DNA from: Mageeibacillus sp. UBA5436
GTDB lineage: Bacteria; Bacillota; Clostridia; Saccharofermentanales; DTU023
Direction: 5' to 3'
Assembly: GCA_002427545.1 (NCBI GenBank)
Contig: DIRM01000035.1
Span: 1 to 21,496, forward strand
DNA length: 21,496 nt
Part shown: positions 6,159 to 12,919 of the stretch, in pieces
Position numbering within the stretch: position 1 is the stretch's first letter
How the letters are laid out: every line of letters starts with the position of its first letter
Position numbers and translations under genes: made by a program
The notes under the pieces: model-generated
Told to the model about the DNA's origin: nothing
Seen by the model: the letters and a program-made list of their open reading frames with translations, nothing else
The model's database searches: none

Positions 6159-7577
6159 ATGAAAAATAATTTACATAGTTTTTTAGATCAATATAAGAAT
6201 AAAAAAATTGCTGTCATAGGTCTTGGTATTAGCAATGAACCTTTACTTGATATTTTAATTAAACATAATTTAGATATTACAGCTTTTGACAATATGGCAG
6301 AAGATTCAGATAGAGCAAAAGAACTAAAGAGAAAGTTTAATGTAAACTGGGCTTTTGGAAAATCTTATTTAGAAAAATTAAAGGGTTTTGATCTTATTTT
6401 TAGGACGCCTATTATTATGCCTCATAATCCATACTTATTAAAAGAGAAGGCAAGAGGCGCGCTAATCACATCAGAGATGGAATTGTTTATGAATTTTTGT
6501 CCTGCGAAAATCTTTGCGGTTACAGGAAGTGATGGAAAATCAACGACGACTTCTCTCATTGCTGCAATGTTAAAAACACAAGGGTATAAAGTTTTTTTAG
6601 GCGGCAATATTGGAAATCCTCTATTGGATCATTTAGACCAAATTACAGAAAAGGATATGGTAGTTCTTGAATTATCAAGCTTTCAATTAATTGATATGAC
6701 CGTCAGCCCTGATATTGCCATTTTGACGAATCTTACACCTAATCATTTAAATGTTCATCAAGATTTTAGTGAATATGAAGAAGCGAAAAAACAGATCTAT
6801 CGACATCAAAACTTTGAAAATCAAATTATTATTAATGGGTTTTGTGAAGAGATTGCCAAGGATTTTTCTTCCATGAAAGGACAAATCACTTGGTTTAATC
6901 AACGTTATGGTTCAACAAGTCATTGCGTCTTTTTACAAAAATTTGATGAAATGGGTTATGAAGATAGAAATTCAATTGAATTTATTAAAATTTGTTCTAT
7001 TGATGATTTACATATTCTTGGAAGTTTTAATCGGCAAAATGCTTTAGCTGCGATGGCTGCAGTCATAAATTTTGTTGAGCCTGAAAATATGAAAAAAACT
7101 TTACAAGAGTTTAAAGGATTAGAGCATCGTTTAGAATTTATCCGTGAAATTGATCAAGTTAAATTTTATGAAAGTTCTATTGATAGTTCACCTGAAAGAA
7201 GTAAAAATTCAATTACTGCTTTTATTGAACAACAGAAACCTCTTGTTTTAATTATGGGCGGCAAAGATAAAAATTTAGATTATCGCGGTTTAGGAAAAAT
7301 TGTAGCTACAGCTACAGATAGATTAATTTTATGTGGAGAAAATGCGCCTTTAATTGAAGATAGTGTCAAAAATGAATCCCATTTAATTGGAAAAAGTAAG
7401 AAAGATATTCAAATTCAGTATGTCGAGAATTATGAACAAGCTGTTCAATTAGCGTGTAAAATTGCCAGACCAGGGGATTCTGTATTATTATCTCCAGCAG
7501 GAACTTCTTTCGATCATTTTAATAATTTCATGGAAAGAGGCAATTATTTCAAAGAAATTGTTACTCAATTAGCTTAA
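6159..7577 (+). CDS. murD: UDP-N-acetylmuramoyl-L-alanine--D-glutamate ligase
   Basis: Cytoplasmic Mur ligase that adds D-glutamate to UDP-MurNAc-L-Ala with ATP, an essential step of peptidoglycan precursor synthesis. The 472 residues show the three Mur domains: a Rossmann-like N-domain (IAVIGLGISN, 17-26), the ATPase domain with P-loop TGSDGKSTT (122-130), the MurD-type motif LELSSFQL (170-177) and the NHLNVH segment (195-200), then Lys211 or its neighbour, at the place of the carbamylated lysine. The C-domain has GGKDKN and SPAGTSFDHFNNFMERG. The central catalytic loop reads SSIDSSPERS instead of the proteobacterial DSKATN, as in many Clostridia. The start ATG has AGGA (6146-6149) 9 bases upstream. 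It stands outside any mra/dcw-type cluster here. Confidence 0.94.
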   Translation: MKNNLHSFLDQYKNKKIAVIGLGISNEPLLDILIKHNLDITAFDNMAEDSDRAKELKRKFNVNWAFGKSYLEKLKGFDLIFRTPIIMPHNPYLLKEKARGALITSEMELFMNFCPAKIFAVTGSDGKSTTTSLIAAMLKTQGYKVFLGGNIGNPLLDHLDQITEKDMVVLELSSFQLIDMTVSPDIAILTNLTPNHLNVHQDFSEYEEAKKQIYRHQNFENQIIINGFCEEIAKDFSSMKGQITWFNQRYGSTSHCVFLQKFDEMGYEDRNSIEFIKICSIDDLHILGSFNRQNALAAMAAVINFVEPENMKKTLQEFKGLEHRLEFIREIDQVKFYESSIDSSPERSKNSITAFIEQQKPLVLIMGGKDKNLDYRGLGKIVATATDRLILCGENAPLIEDSVKNESHLIGKSKKDIQIQYVENYEQAVQLACKIARPGDSVLLSPAGTSFDHFNNFMERGNYFKEIVTQLA

Positions 7578-7681
7578 ATTTTAAAAAGTTTGTTTTTATG
7601 CCATAATTTATATGTATTATCATATAATGTGTAAATATTAATTGATATTATTTTGACTATAATATATGAAAAGAAAAAAAC

Positions 7682-8917
7682 ATGTTACAAAAATCAGATA
7701 AAAAATTTATTACACGAATTTTAATCTTCATTGTTTTAGGGATTATTATTGCTCTTAAAATTGATTCAATTGCGAAGTTTGTTTCAAATTTTTTAAGCTT
7801 ATTGGCACCTTTATTTGTGGCTATTGCAATCGCTTTAGTATTAAACCGTCCAAATGAATTTTTTAAAAGGCAATTTAGAAAAATACCATATTTTAATAAT
7901 CAAAAGGCAAAAATACCTTCAATAATCATTTCTTATATTTTATTTTTGGGTGTTATTGTAGGATTATTTTTAATTATGATTCCACAAGTTATGGATAGTT
8001 TTACTGAATTCGTTGCTCAATTTGATAATTATAAGAGTAGTTTTAATTCTACAATTAATGCTGTTTCAGATTGGGTAAAACAATTTAATGTTGATCCTGA
8101 AATTGTATCTAATTTAGGTGATAAAGGTCTTGAAATTATTGGAAAGGCTATTAATTCTTTACCTAATATTTTAAGTAGTTTTTTATCTAAAACAGTTTCT
8201 ATTTTTAGTTCTTTCTTTCTCGGTTTGATTATTTCAATTTATATTCTTTCTGATAAAAAACGATTAAAAAGGCAATTTATGAGTGTCATTTCAGCTATTA
8301 CACCAGAAAAAATTTATGCTAAATTAAACCATATTCTCAATGTTATTCAGATCACGTTTGCTAATTATTTATATATACAATTAACTGAAGGTTTAATTTT
8401 AGGTTTCCTATACTTTATTATGATGAGTGTTTTTGGTTTTCCTTATGCCTTGATTATAAGCGTTTTTAATGGATTATCTGTTTTAATTCCAATTGTTGGT
8501 GCATGGCTAGGAGGTATAGGTGGAGGTGTTATTGTTTTATTTACAAAACCTCAATCATTAATCATTTATCTTGTTTTAGTTGTTGTCGTTCAAGTATTAG
8601 AAAATAATTTAATTTATCCACATCGGGTAAAAGATGCAGTTGGTTTACCAGCAATGTGGGTTTTAGTTTCTGTTGCAATGGGTGGTGGATTATTTGGGTT
8701 TTTGGGAGCCCTTTTAGCAGTTCCAACAGGATCTATAATTTATCAATTGATTTCAGAAGGTGTTGATAGAAAAACTTATAAAAAGAGATTATTAGATAAC
8801 GAAAAACTGCAGGAAGGACATTTTGATAATCTTAAAAACGATGTTGAAAATTCACAATCTAATAGTTCTATAAAAGATGAAAAACTAATAAACTCGACAA
8901 AAAGTGATTCGAAATAA
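7682..8917 (+). CDS. AI-2E family transporter (PerM/YdiK-like permease)
   Basis: Polytopic membrane protein of 411 residues from the AI-2E/PerM family. Members export or exchange small solutes; autoinducer-2 export and Na+/H+ exchange have been shown for some, so the substrate here is unknown. The layout is typical: helices in the first 40 residues, a pair of helices at about 80-105, a long soluble middle segment, then clustered helices with FGFPYALIISVFNGLSVLIP and the end motif GLFGFLGALLAVP. The tail after about residue 370 is hydrophilic, Asn/Asp/Lys/Ser-rich and probably disordered. No clear ribosome binding site precedes the ATG (A-rich GAAAAGAAAAAAAC). The start is therefore less sure, although the reading frame has no better one. 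The next gene encodes an exported protein 67 bases downstream and may be cotranscribed. Confidence 0.88.
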   Translation: MLQKSDKKFITRILIFIVLGIIIALKIDSIAKFVSNFLSLLAPLFVAIAIALVLNRPNEFFKRQFRKIPYFNNQKAKIPSIIISYILFLGVIVGLFLIMIPQVMDSFTEFVAQFDNYKSSFNSTINAVSDWVKQFNVDPEIVSNLGDKGLEIIGKAINSLPNILSSFLSKTVSIFSSFFLGLIISIYILSDKKRLKRQFMSVISAITPEKIYAKLNHILNVIQITFANYLYIQLTEGLILGFLYFIMMSVFGFPYALIISVFNGLSVLIPIVGAWLGGIGGGVIVLFTKPQSLIIYLVLVVVVQVLENNLIYPHRVKDAVGLPAMWVLVSVAMGGGLFGFLGALLAVPTGSIIYQLISEGVDRKTYKKRLLDNEKLQEGHFDNLKNDVENSQSNSSIKDEKLINSTKSDSK

Positions 8918-8984
8918 TGTTGGTTTAATAATACGATGATAGATTAATAATTTCTAAAATGAAGGATAAAGGAGTTTATAAAAT

Positions 8985-9896
8985 ATGTTTAAAAAGAATA
9001 ATAAAATACTAGCTATATTTTTGGCTGTTTTCTTATGTTTATTTATGATGCCATTTGGTATCAACGCAAAGGCTTCAACTGATCAAGATTATTTTACTTA
9101 TGGAGCTGGCTTAAGTGAAGCACAATTATCTGAAACGGAACGTTTGATTGGTCTTCCACAAGATCAAGATATAAAACGTCTGGTTGTCACATCCGAAGAT
9201 TTCCTCAAATATACAGGGATGAACATTCAAGATTCATCTTTGTTTTCATCGGCATATATTAGTAGACAATCAGCAGGCTCAGGCGTTCATGTTTATATCA
9301 ATACACCGGATAATATTACCCAAATTAAAGATCATCAATACATGAATGCTGCTTTAACAGCAGGAATTTCAGATGTGAATATTGTAGTTGGAGCACCTAT
9401 TCAAGTTACAGGTGAAACTGCTTTAGTTGGTGTTTATAAGGCATTAGAGGATGCTGGTTATACTTTAAATAAAGATGCAACCAAAACAGCAACTGATGAA
9501 TTAATTGTGGTAAATGAAATTAATCAAAACAATTCTAATAATGCAAATTTTGATTCGGAAGATTTTAGTAAGGCTATCGCTGAAATAAAACAACAAATTT
9601 CTGAAATTGCAGATAAAGACTCAATTACAATCGAGCAAATTACGATAATAATTAATAATGTTTTAAATGAATTTAATATTACTATTTCCGATTCAGATAA
9701 AGATGCGTTAAGTCAATGGTTGTTAGATTTTTCAAAATTAGATATTGATTGGAATTCAATTGGTAGTCAATTATCGAGCTTAGGCAAAGTAATTTCTGAA
9801 AAAGCAGATGATATTTATCAATGGGGAAATGAAAGTGGTTTCTTTGCTAAATTATGGGAAGCGATTAAAGCTTTCTTTGATAAAATTTTCGGCTAA
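8985..9896 (+). CDS. DUF1002 family exported protein
   Basis: Predicted secreted or surface protein of 303 residues and unknown function. A Sec signal peptide is plain: a basic start (KKNNK), a hydrophobic core (ILAIFLAVFLCLFMMPFGI) and an AKA-like cleavage region near residue 30. The mature part matches the DUF1002 pattern: an opening GAGLSEAQLSETERLIGL, then SAYISRQSAGSGVHVYINTP, a segment of the ITQIKDHQYMNAALTAGISD type, and APIQVTGETALVGVYKALE. After about residue 180 an acidic helical region follows, ending in a Trp/Phe-rich amphipathic stretch. The ribosome binding site AAAGGAG (8968-8974) lies 10 bases before ATG. It follows the AI-2E-type permease gene closely and is closed by a perfect hairpin. 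The family is recognised, but no biochemical role is known to me. Confidence 0.88.
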   Translation: MFKKNNKILAIFLAVFLCLFMMPFGINAKASTDQDYFTYGAGLSEAQLSETERLIGLPQDQDIKRLVVTSEDFLKYTGMNIQDSSLFSSAYISRQSAGSGVHVYINTPDNITQIKDHQYMNAALTAGISDVNIVVGAPIQVTGETALVGVYKALEDAGYTLNKDATKTATDELIVVNEINQNNSNNANFDSEDFSKAIAEIKQQISEIADKDSITIEQITIIINNVLNEFNITISDSDKDALSQWLLDFSKLDIDWNSIGSQLSSLGKVISEKADDIYQWGNESGFFAKLWEAIKAFFDKIFG

Positions 9897-9927
9897 TTTT
9901 ACTGTTTAATAGTATTAAACAGTAAAA
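9897..9927. terminator. Perfect 14-bp hairpin directly after the DUF1002 stop codon
   Basis: TTTTACTGTTTAAT (9897-9910) and ATTAAACAGTAAAA (9914-9927) are exact reverse complements around a 3-base loop, starting at the base after the TAA. No T-tract follows on the plus strand, so it may act as a 3' end-protecting hairpin or a weak terminator rather than a standard one. Confidence 0.5.
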
Positions 9928-9966
9928 GATATTCAAAGAAATAATTCATTTGACCATTCTGTTTTC

Positions 9967-9995
9967 TTTACAAGAAAAATAATTTCTAGTATTAT
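9967..9995 (+). promoter_or_regulatory. Promoter of rpsO(-pnp)
   Basis: TTTACA (9967-9972) and TATTAT (9990-9995) are exactly 17 bases apart, giving a start near 10002 and a leader of about 65 bases before the rpsO ATG. Confidence 0.6.
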
Positions 9996-10001
9996 AGATA
10001 T

Positions 10002-10060
10002 CGTTGCCCTTTCTATGTTTTAGGATCGTCCGACCATGACATAGATACGGGAGAAGGAGG
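10002..10060 (+). promoter_or_regulatory. Structured rpsO leader, candidate S15 autoregulatory site
   Basis: The leader is far richer in G and C than the surrounding non-coding DNA. CTATGT (10013-10018) pairs with ACATAG (10039-10044); CCC (10007-10009) pairs with GGG (10049-10051) outside an internal loop; GGA (10023-10025) can pair with TCC (10029-10031) inside. The outer strand ends next to the ribosome binding site AAGGAGG (10054-10060). Ribosomal protein S15 represses its own mRNA through leader structures in several bacterial groups; that this is such a site is inferred from position and folding. Confidence 0.5.
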
Positions 10061-10066
10061 ATATAA

Positions 10067-10330
10067 ATGGACAAAGCAAAAAAACAAAGCTTAATCGAAG
10101 AATTTAGAATTAATGAAAATGATACTGGTTCGCCAGAAGTTCAAATCGCAATTCTAACAGAACGTATCAATCATTTAACTGAACATTTAAAAGTTCATAA
10201 AGGTGATCATCATTCACGTCGTGGTATGTTGATGTTAGTTGGTAAAAGAAGAGGATTGCTCAATTATTTAGAGAAAAATGATATTGAGCGATACAGAGCA
10301 ATCATTTCCAAATTAGGATTAAGAAGATAA
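10067..10330 (+). CDS. rpsO: 30S ribosomal protein S15 (uS15)
   Basis: Primary 16S rRNA-binding protein of the small subunit platform (central domain, three-way junction h20-h22). The 87-residue protein is complete. It shows GSPEVQIAILTERINHLTEHLKVHKGDHHSRRGM followed by LVGKRRGLLNYL, split here into the helices expected for S15, and ends in a basic tail. Ribosome binding site AAGGAGG is 6 bases upstream. It is followed by a hairpin and then pnp, the conserved rpsO-pnp order of bacteria. A structured leader suggests feedback control by S15. Confidence 0.98.
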   Translation: MDKAKKQSLIEEFRINENDTGSPEVQIAILTERINHLTEHLKVHKGDHHSRRGMLMLVGKRRGLLNYLEKNDIERYRAIISKLGLRR

Positions 10331-10336
10331 AAAACT

Positions 10337-10363
10337 AGGCGGGTTTAACTCCCGCCTTTGTTT
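10337..10363 (+). terminator. Terminator/attenuator between rpsO and pnp
   Basis: AGGCGGG (10337-10343) pairs with CCCGCCT (10351-10357) around a 7-base loop. It is GC-rich and strong, but the T-tract is broken (TTTGTTTAG). Partial read-through into pnp is likely, since no good promoter for pnp is obvious between the two genes. Confidence 0.7.
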
Positions 10364-10370
10364 AGTCTGA

Positions 10371-10460
10371 GGAGTTTAATTGTGGGAGGTAGATTGAAAA
10401 GCTGTCTTGTTACAGATTTTGAACCTACAAACTACGAATAAACTCCCAATTTTTAGGAGG
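10371..10460 (+). promoter_or_regulatory. Structured leader of pnp with competing pairings
   Basis: GGAGTTTA (10371-10378) can pair with TAAACTCC (10439-10446), and TGGGAG (10383-10388) can pair with CTCCCA (10443-10448). The two pairings share bases and exclude each other. Inside, GAAAA-G-CTGT (around 10395-10404) and ACAG-A-TTTTG form a hairpin with a 6-base loop. The ribosome binding site AGGAGG (10455-10460) follows 6 to 8 bases after these arms. PNPase represses its own mRNA through the leader in E. coli; a similar role here is inference. Confidence 0.45.
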
Positions 10461-10464
10461 TTAA

Positions 10465-12813
10465 ATGTCTAAGAAAGTATTTGAAACGACCTATTGCGGT
10501 CAAAAATTATCAGTAGAAACAGGACAAATTGCAGAATTTGCGAACGGTTCAATTTTGATTCGTCATGGTGATACTGTCGTTTTGTCGACATGCACATCTG
10601 CAAAGCCACGAGAAGGAATTGATTTCTTTCCATTGAGTGTAGATTATGAAGAAAAAATGTATAGTGCAGGTAAAATTCCAGGCGGATTTATACGCCGTGA
10701 AGGAAGACCCAGCAATCATGCGATTATTGCTTCTCGAATGATTGATCGTCCTATGCGTCCATTGTTTCCTGATGATTTAAGAAATGAAGTAACCTTAAAT
10801 AATTTAGTTTTAAGTGTCGACAGAGATTGTGCGCCTGAGATTACAGCAATGTTAGGTTCTGCTATGGCCGTTGCTATATCAGATGTTCCTTTTAATGGAC
10901 CTATTGCTGGAGTACAAGTCGCTTTAGTAGATGGCGAAATTATTCTAAACCCCAATTTAGCTCAAAGAGAAGCTAGTGATTTAGATTTAACTGTAGCTGG
11001 AACAAAAGAAAATGTTTGCATGATTGAAGCAGGAGCTAATGAAGTTCCAGATGAATTAATGCTTGAAGCCATCATAACAGCCCATCAAGAAATTATTAAA
11101 TTTTGTGAGTTTATTGATCAAGTAGTAGCTGAGGTTGGAAAAGAAAAATACGAATATACTTCTTTTGCTATTCCTGAGGATTTACAAAATCGTGTTAATG
11201 AACTTGCATATGATAAGGTTAGAGAAAAGATTTTAAATCCAGATAAAGCAGAGCGTGATGCTAATTTAGCTGAGATTCGTGATGAGATTAAAGTTGTCAT
11301 CGAAGAAGAAAATGAAGAATGGCTACCACAATTTTCCGAAGCTTTTACCAATCTAGAAAAAAGCGTTTTGCGTGAATATTTATATATTGAACACAAACGT
11401 GTTGATGGCCGAGGTATCAATGAAATTCGTCCATTATCTGCTGAAGTAGGTTTATTACCACGTGTACATGGTTCTGCTTTATTTCAAAGAGGCCAAACTC
11501 AAGTGTTGAATATTACAACTTTAGCTGGTTTGTCTGCTGCTCAAAAATTAGATGGTATCAATGAACCTGACGAAAAACGTTATATGCATCATTATAATTT
11601 CCCTCCATATAGTGTTGGGGAAGCAAGACCTAATCGCTCACCAGGTAGAAGAGAAATTGGTCATGGCGACTTAGCAGAACGTTCCTTAATACCTGTTTTA
11701 CCATCAGTTGAAGAATTCCCATATGCCATTCGTACCGTATCTGAAATTACAATGTCTAATGGCTCTACTTCACAAGGTTCTGTTTGTGCATCAACTTTAT
11801 CTTTAATGGATGCTGGTGTGCCAATTAAAAGACCTGTTGCAGGTATTTCTTGTGGTTTAATGACAGATGAAGAAAAAGGCCTTGATGATTATCTTGTATT
11901 TATGGATATTCAAGGTGTTGAAGACTTTCATGGTGATATGGACTTTAAAGTTGCCGGTACAACAGAAGGTATCACTTCTATACAAGTTGATATTAAAGTA
12001 AATGGTTTGTCTTATGATATCATTCGTGATGCTTTTGCAATGACTAAAAAAGGTCGTTTACAAATCATTAATGACATTATTCTTCCTTGTATTGAAACTC
12101 CACGTGGTCATCTTTCTGAATATGCACCAATGATTGAAATTATAGATATTCCTGCAGATAAGATTGGTGAAGTTATCGGCTCAGGTGGCAAAGTTATCAA
12201 ACAAATAACTGAGTTAACGGAATGTGAAATTAATATTGCAGAAGACAATGCGATTGGCCATGTTCATGTTGCTGCACCCAATAGAGAAGCTGCAGAAAAA
12301 GCAATAAAAATTATTAATACAATTGTCAAAGATCCTGAGATAGGTGTTCCTTATGAAGGTACAGTCACACGTCTTATGAATTTTGGCGCTTTTGTTGAAA
12401 TTGCTCCTGGTAAGGAAGGTTTGGTTCACATTTCAAAAATGGCTTGGAAACATGTTGATAAAGTCGAAGATATGGTTTCAGCTGGTCAAAAGGTGACCGT
12501 TTATGTTGATGAAATTGATCAACAAGGTAGAATTAATTTATCAATGCGTGATCCTGAAGAAAAACCAGAAGGTTATGTTGAAAAACCTAGTCAGAATCGC
12601 TCCTTTGGTGGACGTGGTGGAAATGATCGAAATGATCGAAATCAAAGAAGAGGTGGCGACCGTAATAATCGCAGACCAAATCGATATCATTCACAAGATC
12701 GTGATTCAGATAGAGAAAATTATAATAATCGTAAATCCAATCATTCACATTCAAGAAATGATGATTCCAGTAAAAAAGATTTACCTGATGATGCTAATTT
12801 TCATGAATTTTAA
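10465..12813 (+). CDS. pnp: Polyribonucleotide nucleotidyltransferase (PNPase)
   Basis: Trimeric phosphorolytic 3'-5' exoribonuclease that degrades mRNA to nucleoside diphosphates, and a degradosome component in many bacteria. The 782 residues hold two RNase PH domains (about 1-230 and 310-545), a KH domain with the GxxG loop in IGEVIGSGGKVIKQIT (about 560-615) and an S1 domain (GVPYEGTV... about 626-695). The catalytic segment HGDMDFKVAG places Asp491, Asp493 and Lys495. Beyond the usual end (about residue 700) lies a tail of roughly 80 residues rich in Arg, Asn, Asp, Gly and Ser, with RGG-like and NDRNDRN repeats. It is likely disordered and may bind RNA or partners. The ribosome binding site AGGAGG is 4 bases before ATG. 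Strong terminator downstream. Confidence 0.97.
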   Translation: MSKKVFETTYCGQKLSVETGQIAEFANGSILIRHGDTVVLSTCTSAKPREGIDFFPLSVDYEEKMYSAGKIPGGFIRREGRPSNHAIIASRMIDRPMRPLFPDDLRNEVTLNNLVLSVDRDCAPEITAMLGSAMAVAISDVPFNGPIAGVQVALVDGEIILNPNLAQREASDLDLTVAGTKENVCMIEAGANEVPDELMLEAIITAHQEIIKFCEFIDQVVAEVGKEKYEYTSFAIPEDLQNRVNELAYDKVREKILNPDKAERDANLAEIRDEIKVVIEEENEEWLPQFSEAFTNLEKSVLREYLYIEHKRVDGRGINEIRPLSAEVGLLPRVHGSALFQRGQTQVLNITTLAGLSAAQKLDGINEPDEKRYMHHYNFPPYSVGEARPNRSPGRREIGHGDLAERSLIPVLPSVEEFPYAIRTVSEITMSNGSTSQGSVCASTLSLMDAGVPIKRPVAGISCGLMTDEEKGLDDYLVFMDIQGVEDFHGDMDFKVAGTTEGITSIQVDIKVNGLSYDIIRDAFAMTKKGRLQIINDIILPCIETPRGHLSEYAPMIEIIDIPADKIGEVIGSGGKVIKQITELTECEINIAEDNAIGHVHVAAPNREAAEKAIKIINTIVKDPEIGVPYEGTVTRLMNFGAFVEIAPGKEGLVHISKMAWKHVDKVEDMVSAGQKVTVYVDEIDQQGRINLSMRDPEEKPEGYVEKPSQNRSFGGRGGNDRNDRNQRRGGDRNNRRPNRYHSQDRDSDRENYNNRKSNHSHSRNDDSSKKDLPDDANFHEF

Positions 12814-12854
12814 ACCTAACATCAAAATTTATAATTAAAAATTCTTATGTATTT

Positions 12855-12889
12855 AACAGCAAATCAAAAATGATTTGCTGTTTGTTTTT
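12855..12889 (+). terminator. Rho-independent terminator after pnp
   Basis: AACAGCAAATCA (12855-12866) and TGATTTGCTGTT (12871-12882) form a perfect 12-bp stem with an AAAA loop, followed by TGTTTTT. It separates the rpsO-pnp unit from the cell-wall operon. Confidence 0.92.
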
Positions 12890-12913
12890 CTTTATGTGTT
12901 TTTTGTTTATAAT
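12885..12913 (+). promoter_or_regulatory. Promoter of the FHA-ftsW operon, abutting its start codon
   Basis: A consensus TATAAT (12908-12913) lies so that the usual start point (7 bases past its last T) is base 12920, the A of the first likely ATG. The -35 is weak: TTTTTC (12885-12890, spacing 17) or TTGTTT (12882-12887, spacing 20), overlapping the pnp terminator's T-tract. Confidence 0.5.
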
Positions 12914-12919
12914 AATGAC

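Noticed and set aside
11118..11420. Minus-strand frame of 100 codons inside pnp
   Set aside because: Antisense to a well-conserved coding region, with no ribosome binding site, and its peptide resembles no family.
12503..12838. 111-codon plus-strand frame over the 3' end of pnp
   Set aside because: It overlaps the S1 domain and tail of PNPase in another frame, reads as a low-complexity Ile/Met/Lys-rich product, and has no ribosome binding site of its own.
12875..12919. Longer FHA-FtsW start at TTG 12875
   Set aside because: It begins inside the right arm of the pnp terminator and upstream of the predicted promoter -10, so it would not be on the mRNA from that promoter.
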